This document shows, in pieces, positions 7,597 to 11,609 of a DNA stretch of 11,609 bases (positions are counted from its first letter, which is position 1; every line of letters begins with the position of its first letter). Under the pieces are notes generated by a model that worked only from the letters and a program-made list of their open reading frames with translations, ran no database searches and had not been told where the DNA came from. Source of the DNA: CAZWVR01 sp964637235 (GTDB taxonomy: Bacteria > Bacteroidota > Bacteroidia > Bacteroidales > S143-33). The translations under genes and the position numbers were made by a program. Where the stretch lies: positions 1 to 11,609 of the forward strand of contig CAZWVR010000078.1 in NCBI GenBank assembly GCA_964637235.1, given 5' to 3'.

Positions 7597-8181
7597 TTAT
7601 TTTTTAAGTCTTGAAATAGTTGAAGTTAATACAAAGAACGATTTATCCTCATCAATCTTTATAAAGCTATAAACGAGCTTTTGTCCGGTCTTCCTTGCTA
7701 TATCAATGAATCCTAAGCCTGCCCCACCCTTTTCTGAAAGTCGTCCTTCTCTTATTTTTTGTTTATATAGCTTTGTCAGTTCCTCTTTACTCAAGCTATT
7801 TATAAGCTCTAAAAGCTCTTTTAATTCCGGTATTTTTTCATTTTTTATTACATTACCGGTTGTGACATTATATTCTTTTTCATCTTTACTAACTAAAAAT
7901 ATACCTCTTCCGTCTTTTGATGAGACAAAATTAAATTGTCTTTCTGCATGTTTACTAATATTTTGGAGGCATTCTACCATTACATGAAACACTTTTTTCT
8001 GGACAGATGTATAGTCTTCATCTCTAATCATAGAATTTTCCGTCAAAGAGGTAAATGCTTTTGTTATCTGGTGCGTTATTTCGCCTTCATATGCTAAATT
8101 TATATTATTCTTTTTCATTTTTAAATAAAAGTCATACACAAAATCCAATGCTTTTTTACTGTCTTTTAATATACTTGACAT
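7597..8181 (-). CDS. SiaB-family protein kinase (DUF6272)
   Basis: A 194-aa soluble protein of the SiaB type, a GHKL/HATPase-fold kinase that phosphorylates SiaC. The N-box is MVECLQNISKHAE (68-80), with Glu70 and Asn74 in the usual ATP/Mg-binding positions. The G-box is KGGAGLGF (151-158), followed by IDIARKTG. The C-terminal strand FFVLTSTISRL fits the end of this small fold. As in anti-sigma-type kinases, no separate dimerisation or receiver domain is present. The start ATG has an A/T-only leader typical of Bacteroidota. It lies 23 bases after the phosphatase gene and 35 before the siaC-like gene; kinase, phosphatase and substrate being adjacent strongly supports the assignment. Confidence 0.88.
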   Translation of the reverse strand: MSSILKDSKKALDFVYDFYLKMKKNNINLAYEGEITHQITKAFTSLTENSMIRDEDYTSVQKKVFHVMVECLQNISKHAERQFNFVSSKDGRGIFLVSKDEKEYNVTTGNVIKNEKIPELKELLELINSLSKEELTKLYKQKIREGRLSEKGGAGLGFIDIARKTGQKLVYSFIKIDEDKSFFVLTSTISRLKK

Positions 8182-8204
8182 ATTTTATTTTTTTTTGATT
8201 CATA

Positions 8205-10808
8205 TTAGAGTTCAAAGCCAATAAGTAAAACGTCATCAATTTGTTTGTTGTTTCCTTTCCAATTATAAAAATCTTTTTCAAAGATATTCTTAAATTCAAA
8301 AATATCAACAGTTTTATTATTTTCTATAAGTTCTCGTATTCGTTTATTCTTATATTTTTGATTTTTCGGACCACCAATTTGATCTGCCAAACCGTCGGAA
8401 AATATAAAAAACTTATCACCTTTTTCAAAATTTATAAGATAATTCTTAAATGGTCTTTCAATTTTATTTTTAGGGGGAATACCACCGATAGCCTTTAAAG
8501 TTCCTTTAAATTGAACAAACTCGCCATTATTTTTCAGATAATATAAAGGTCTATGGGCTCCTGCAAAGTGCATTGTATTTTCTTTCAAATTTATTTTACA
8601 AAATGCAATATCCATACCATCTCGTGCTTCGGCATCGGGAGACTCTTGATTGAGGGTTTTACGCACCTGATGGTGCAATTGCGTAAGTATTTCAGCGGCG
8701 TTCATATCGAGACCACTAAGAGAAACTATATTATTAAGCAAAAAATAACCTATAAAAGACAATAGAGCACCGGGTACACCATGACCTGTACAGTCTATTG
8801 CTGCAATATATATGATATCACCGTTTTTATGATATATCCAAGGGATATCACCACTAACTACATCGCGAGGTATGTAAAACAGGAAGGATTTAGGTAATAT
8901 TTCACGGATTTTTTCAGCAGTAGGTAAAATAGCCTTTTGAATTCTGTGTGCATAATTTATACTCTCGGTTATATTTTGATTTTTCTTTTCTAATTCTTGA
9001 AGGATATGTTTTTGTTCAGTAATATCATGGGCAACAAACAAAACTGTTTCTAATTCATTGAGTTCATTAAATTCAGGGATTGCATTAAATTGGACAATTC
9101 TCTCGCCCTTTTCTTGTTGCAATGGGAAAGTTGTTTCCATTTCTATTTTAACAGGTTCATTTTTTATTCTTTCCAGAGTTTCTATAAATACACTTTTAAT
9201 TTCTTCTGCAAGAGGTAATTCAGTTATAAGGCGATTTATCATTTGGTTAGCACCTAAGCCTATAAATTCCTGAGCAATTGGATTTGCGTAATATATAGTT
9301 CCATCGATAGCGATGCGGACGATCATATCAGGCGAATTTTCGGAGAGTGCCTGCATTTGTCCGCTCATTTTTTGAGCTTTTTCAGCAATTTTTCTTACTG
9401 TTATATCGCGAGTATTAAACAATATTCCGTTAATAGCTGGATTATTTAGCAGATTTCTTCCTATGGTTTCAAGCCATATAAAATCATCACCTTTTAAAAA
9501 GCGATATTCAAAAGTAACTGGTTCATGGGGATTTTCAATAAGTTTTTCAAAAGCTTGTTTATATTTTTGATTTGTCAAGGGATCAAAGACTTCAAAACCA
9601 TTTTTACCTATAAGGTCTTCGGGATTATAACCGAGAATATGTTTTATAGATGGACTTTCGTAAGTAATAATACCTTGTTTGTTATATATAGATATAACTT
9701 CGGAAGCATTTTCAAGTAGTGTATAAAGTCTTTTTCTAGAACGTTCAACTTCTGCTATTTGCGCAGCAAGTTTGCGGTTTGTTTCTTCAAGTTCTTTTTG
9801 TGTTTTTTTCATCAATTCGGCGTTCTTTTTTAATTCTTCCTCACGTTTTTGTAGTTCATAGGTCATTTGCCGCGCTTCTTGCAAAAGTTTTTCAGTTTGT
9901 TTATTAACTTTTAAGTTAAAGATTGTCTGAGCAATAATTCCGCTTACTTCACGAATTAAGTTAATAATTCTTTCAGGCAAATCTTCATATAGAAAAGCAA
10001 ATTCTAATACTCCTTGTACAGCTTCATTTCCTATTAAAGGAGCTATTAGTAAAGTCTTAGGTTTCTTTTCGCCTATCAAGCCGGAAGTAATTATAAAATA
10101 ATCCTCAGGGATTTCTTTTCGGTAGATAATATCTTTTTCATATGCAGCAGCACCTATTAGTCCCTCACCGATTTTAAATTTACGTTTCAGATATTTTTTC
10201 CTATTATATGCGTAAGTAGCGCGATTATCAAGAACCTCTTCTTGTTCATCATAAATATAAAAAGCACCCTGAATAGCATCAATATAATTAACAATAGTTA
10301 TTAGCACTTCATTAGCAAGTTTATCAATATCTGTATGATAACGAAGAGTATCACCGATAATTTCCTTACCCTTAGTTATCCAATTTTGTTCTTTTTCACG
10401 TTGATATGTAGCTATTAAATTATCTCGCATCAATAGTAAAGCGCGTCCTAATTCATCGGTGGGTTCTTCTGGGAAAGATATTGATAATTCCCCTTGACCT
10501 ATTTTACGTGCAAATTCGGAATTACGTTTTATTATCTCATTGAGTTCTTGTATTTGAAATTGTAAATCATCACGCAGCTTACGGTTTAAATTGAAAAATA
10601 GATAAAAGATAAAACCAAAAATAAGAGGCAATAAATCTATAATATAAATAGCGGGGTTATGCTTATGAATATATGCCAAAGACGAAAGGGTTAAAGCTAT
10701 TTGGTGATTTATTAAGGTTATCAACCAAACAATAAAAGTAAATAAAAACCCAATAAGAAGACCGATAATAGTAAACTGAGTTATAGTTATTTCACGTTTT
10801 TGAGCCAT
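8205..10808 (-). CDS. Membrane-bound HAMP-GAF-PAS-PAS-PP2C (SpoIIE-type) phosphatase, SiaA-like
   Basis: An 867-aa sensor phosphatase, probably the SiaA counterpart that dephosphorylates the SiaC-like protein. Order: helix 12-33, a short outside loop of about 20 residues, helix 53-74, HAMP-like linker (about 85-140, GQGELSI then DELGRALLLMRDNL), GAF (about 158-300), coiled coil (302-360), PAS (about 360-474, ending FNTRDIT), PAS (about 485-600, ending VAHDITEQ), PP2C (about 615-867). Catalytic motifs are intact: DVVSGD (649-654), AAIDCTGHGVPGA, RDGMD (729-733), FSDGLADQ and the final QIDDV with Asp858/Asp859. DVVSGD is followed by IPW where FYW is usual. The tiny outside loop implies cytoplasmic signals. 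I prefer the ATG at 10808 to the in-frame TTG at 10832, because the former has the A/T leader seen at other starts here and gives a normal N-terminus. Confidence 0.92.
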   Translation of the reverse strand: MAQKREITITQFTIIGLLIGFLFTFIVWLITLINHQIALTLSSLAYIHKHNPAIYIIDLLPLIFGFIFYLFFNLNRKLRDDLQFQIQELNEIIKRNSEFARKIGQGELSISFPEEPTDELGRALLLMRDNLIATYQREKEQNWITKGKEIIGDTLRYHTDIDKLANEVLITIVNYIDAIQGAFYIYDEQEEVLDNRATYAYNRKKYLKRKFKIGEGLIGAAAYEKDIIYRKEIPEDYFIITSGLIGEKKPKTLLIAPLIGNEAVQGVLEFAFLYEDLPERIINLIREVSGIIAQTIFNLKVNKQTEKLLQEARQMTYELQKREEELKKNAELMKKTQKELEETNRKLAAQIAEVERSRKRLYTLLENASEVISIYNKQGIITYESPSIKHILGYNPEDLIGKNGFEVFDPLTNQKYKQAFEKLIENPHEPVTFEYRFLKGDDFIWLETIGRNLLNNPAINGILFNTRDITVRKIAEKAQKMSGQMQALSENSPDMIVRIAIDGTIYYANPIAQEFIGLGANQMINRLITELPLAEEIKSVFIETLERIKNEPVKIEMETTFPLQQEKGERIVQFNAIPEFNELNELETVLFVAHDITEQKHILQELEKKNQNITESINYAHRIQKAILPTAEKIREILPKSFLFYIPRDVVSGDIPWIYHKNGDIIYIAAIDCTGHGVPGALLSFIGYFLLNNIVSLSGLDMNAAEILTQLHHQVRKTLNQESPDAEARDGMDIAFCKINLKENTMHFAGAHRPLYYLKNNGEFVQFKGTLKAIGGIPPKNKIERPFKNYLINFEKGDKFFIFSDGLADQIGGPKNQKYKNKRIRELIENNKTVDIFEFKNIFEKDFYNWKGNNKQIDDVLLIGFEL

Positions 10809-10871
10809 ATATAAATTTTTATTTCTTAGCAATTTAAAGCATCCCCTTCGCCTTAACGGCTTCGGGTAGGG

Positions 10872-10889
10872 CGATATTTATATATATCG
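10872..10889. repeat. Short AT-rich hairpin before the phosphatase gene
   Basis: CGATAT (10872-10877) pairs with ATATCG (10884-10889) around a 6-nt loop, between the large folded element and the phosphatase start. No T-run follows on the minus strand, so it is not a terminator. It may be part of the same leader structure; AGGGC at 10868-10872 could instead pair with GCCCT at 11042-11046 and close the whole region. Confidence 0.45.
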
Positions 10890-10896
10890 TTTCAGT

Positions 10897-11015
10897 TGGT
10901 AGTAGTATATTGCACGGCTTGGTAGGTAGCAGTATAAATGCATACCTAAACTTGCCGTGCTTTTGAATGGGTGGAAGTTTACTTCAAAGACAATTCCACC
11001 CGTATACTACTACCA
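10897..11015. repeat. Three-way-junction inverted-repeat element (structured RNA or REPIN-like repeat)
   Basis: A perfect 13-bp outer stem (TGGTAGTAGTATA at 10897-10909 with its complement at 11003-11015) encloses two separate hairpins. Hairpin one: GCACGGC (10912-10918) with GCCGTGC (10954-10960), then TAGGTA (10923-10928) with TACCTA (10943-10948), then GCA/TGC (10929-10931, 10939-10941) around a 7-nt loop. Hairpin two: GGGTGGAA (10969-10976) with TTCCACCC (10994-11001) around a 17-nt loop. So many nested perfect stems in 119 bases of AT-rich DNA are unlikely by chance. It sits between the PAS gene stop and the phosphatase start and has no T-run, so it is not a plain terminator. The GTAG-hairpin-hairpin-CTAC order recalls REPIN repeats, but the two hairpins differ in sequence. 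It could equally be a leader RNA. I cannot match it to a known RNA family. Confidence 0.7.
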
Positions 11016-11071
11016 TACCTTCACTACTATGGCTAACTCTTGCCCTTCTGTTTAAGAACAAATGCGATAAA

Positions 11072-11609
11072 TCAATCTAAATCTTCAAGCCATTGATCAT
11101 ATTTAGTATCTATCTCATTATCAAACTTTTTCTTTATATCTTCAATTTCAATTTTTGCTTCTCCGCCCTTAGATGTCTTTTGCAATTGTTGTTCCAAAAG
11201 TCTTTCTTTTGATAAATCTATTGCCAAATACAAAACACGAACAAGATTACCATATTTATCTTTAACAGGTACATATTGATTTAAGAGCCATATCTCTTCG
11301 CCTGTCTTACTATGACGTCGCTTTACAACTTGCTGATAAAGTTCTGCTTTATTCCAAACTTTTTCATAAATTTTCTTAAATTCGTCTTTTTCACTTTCAG
11401 GTATAAATTCCCATATACTTTTACCTCTCATCTGTTCAATATCATAACCTAATGTATTTACATGCATTTTATTGGCGTCTAAAAAGATAGCATTAGCATC
11501 ATATTCAGCTCGTAAAATTATTTCATCTATACCTCTAAGTATTGTTAAATATCTTTCCTCCGCCTTCTTTTGCTCCGTTATATCTGTTGCTAAATATAAT
11601 ACCCTATCA
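11072..11609 (-). CDS. Tandem PAS-domain sensor protein, C-terminal part (start outside window)
   Basis: The frame stays open from the stop at 11072 to the window edge, so the ATG at 11467 is internal and not the start. The visible 178 residues hold the end of one PAS domain (DRVLYLATDITEQKKAEE), a complete second PAS domain (LTILRGIDEIILRAEYD, FLDANKMHVNTLGY, then KTGEEIWLLNQYVPVKD and VRVLYLAIDLSKE) and a charged, probably coiled tail ending WLEDLD. The two PAS ends are nearly alike (RVLYLATDIT and RVLYLAIDLS), so the domains arose by recent duplication. PAS domains sense ligands or redox state; no kinase, cyclase or phosphatase output follows. It may be a sensor that acts through a partner, perhaps the phosphatase 260 bases downstream, which also has PAS domains. 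The upstream part, not seen, may hold other domains. Confidence 0.85.
   Translation of the reverse strand, partial: DRVLYLATDITEQKKAEERYLTILRGIDEIILRAEYDANAIFLDANKMHVNTLGYDIEQMRGKSIWEFIPESEKDEFKKIYEKVWNKAELYQQVVKRRHSKTGEEIWLLNQYVPVKDKYGNLVRVLYLAIDLSKERLLEQQLQKTSKGGEAKIEIEDIKKKFDNEIDTKYDQWLEDLD

Noticed and set aside
7706..7987. Plus-strand 93-codon open frame
   Set aside because: It lies wholly antisense to the SiaB-type kinase gene and has no recognisable protein features; other plus-strand frames are likewise shadows of minus-strand genes.
10809..10832. TTG start that would lengthen the phosphatase by eight residues
   Set aside because: The ATG at 10808 has the A/T-rich leader seen at the other starts here and a normal N-terminus before the first membrane helix.
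10897..11015. tRNA, integron attC site or CRISPR unit
   Set aside because: The fold has only two inner arms and no tRNA anticodon or T-loop signatures; the attC end boxes (RYYYAAC and GTTRRRY) do not fit; there is a single copy with no spacer array.
11072..11467. A separate 131-aa PAS protein starting at ATG 11467
   Set aside because: The frame remains open upstream to the window edge and encodes the rest of that PAS domain and the end of another.

Overview
The window is very AT-rich and every gene I can support reads on the minus strand. Start codons are preceded by A/T-rich runs rather than Shine-Dalgarno sequences, two sites resemble the TAnnTTTG promoter box of Bacteroidota, and several proteins (secreted and lipoprotein families, SiaB/SiaC-type regulators with a TerB-ABC transporter) are of a kind common in that phylum. 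I read it as a Bacteroidota chromosome; the order cannot be fixed from the sequence.

Layout, in the direction of transcription (high to low coordinates). (1) 11609-11072: the C-terminal end of a tandem PAS-domain sensor whose start lies outside the window. (2) 11071-10809: a gap holding an elaborate inverted-repeat element, a perfect 13-bp outer stem enclosing two different hairpins. (3) 10808-4035: a tight four-gene cluster made of a membrane-bound HAMP-GAF-PAS-PAS-PP2C phosphatase (SiaA-like), a SiaB-type kinase, a SiaC-type phosphoprotein and a 1040-aa TerB/ABCG-type transporter. (4) 3977-2573: a lipoprotein and a small secreted protein, one base apart, closed by a strong intrinsic terminator. 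(5) 2507-1950: a DUF2378/TIGR02265-like protein, best started at a GTG. (6) 1949-1650: an AT-rich gap with a possible promoter. (7) 1649-91: an orphan glucose-1-phosphate thymidylyltransferase (RfbA) and two tandem paralogous small membrane proteins, closed by a textbook terminator at 66-36.

The most interesting unit is the SiaABC-like partner-switch cluster. In Pseudomonas, kinase SiaB and phosphatase SiaA set the phosphorylation state of SiaC, which controls the diguanylate cyclase SiaD. Here no cyclase is present; the fourth gene is instead an ABC transporter with an N-terminal cytoplasmic regulatory region. The simplest inference is that the phosphorylation switch gates, or shares a regulon with, this transporter. 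The folded element upstream of the phosphatase could be a leader RNA or a small REPIN-like mobile repeat.
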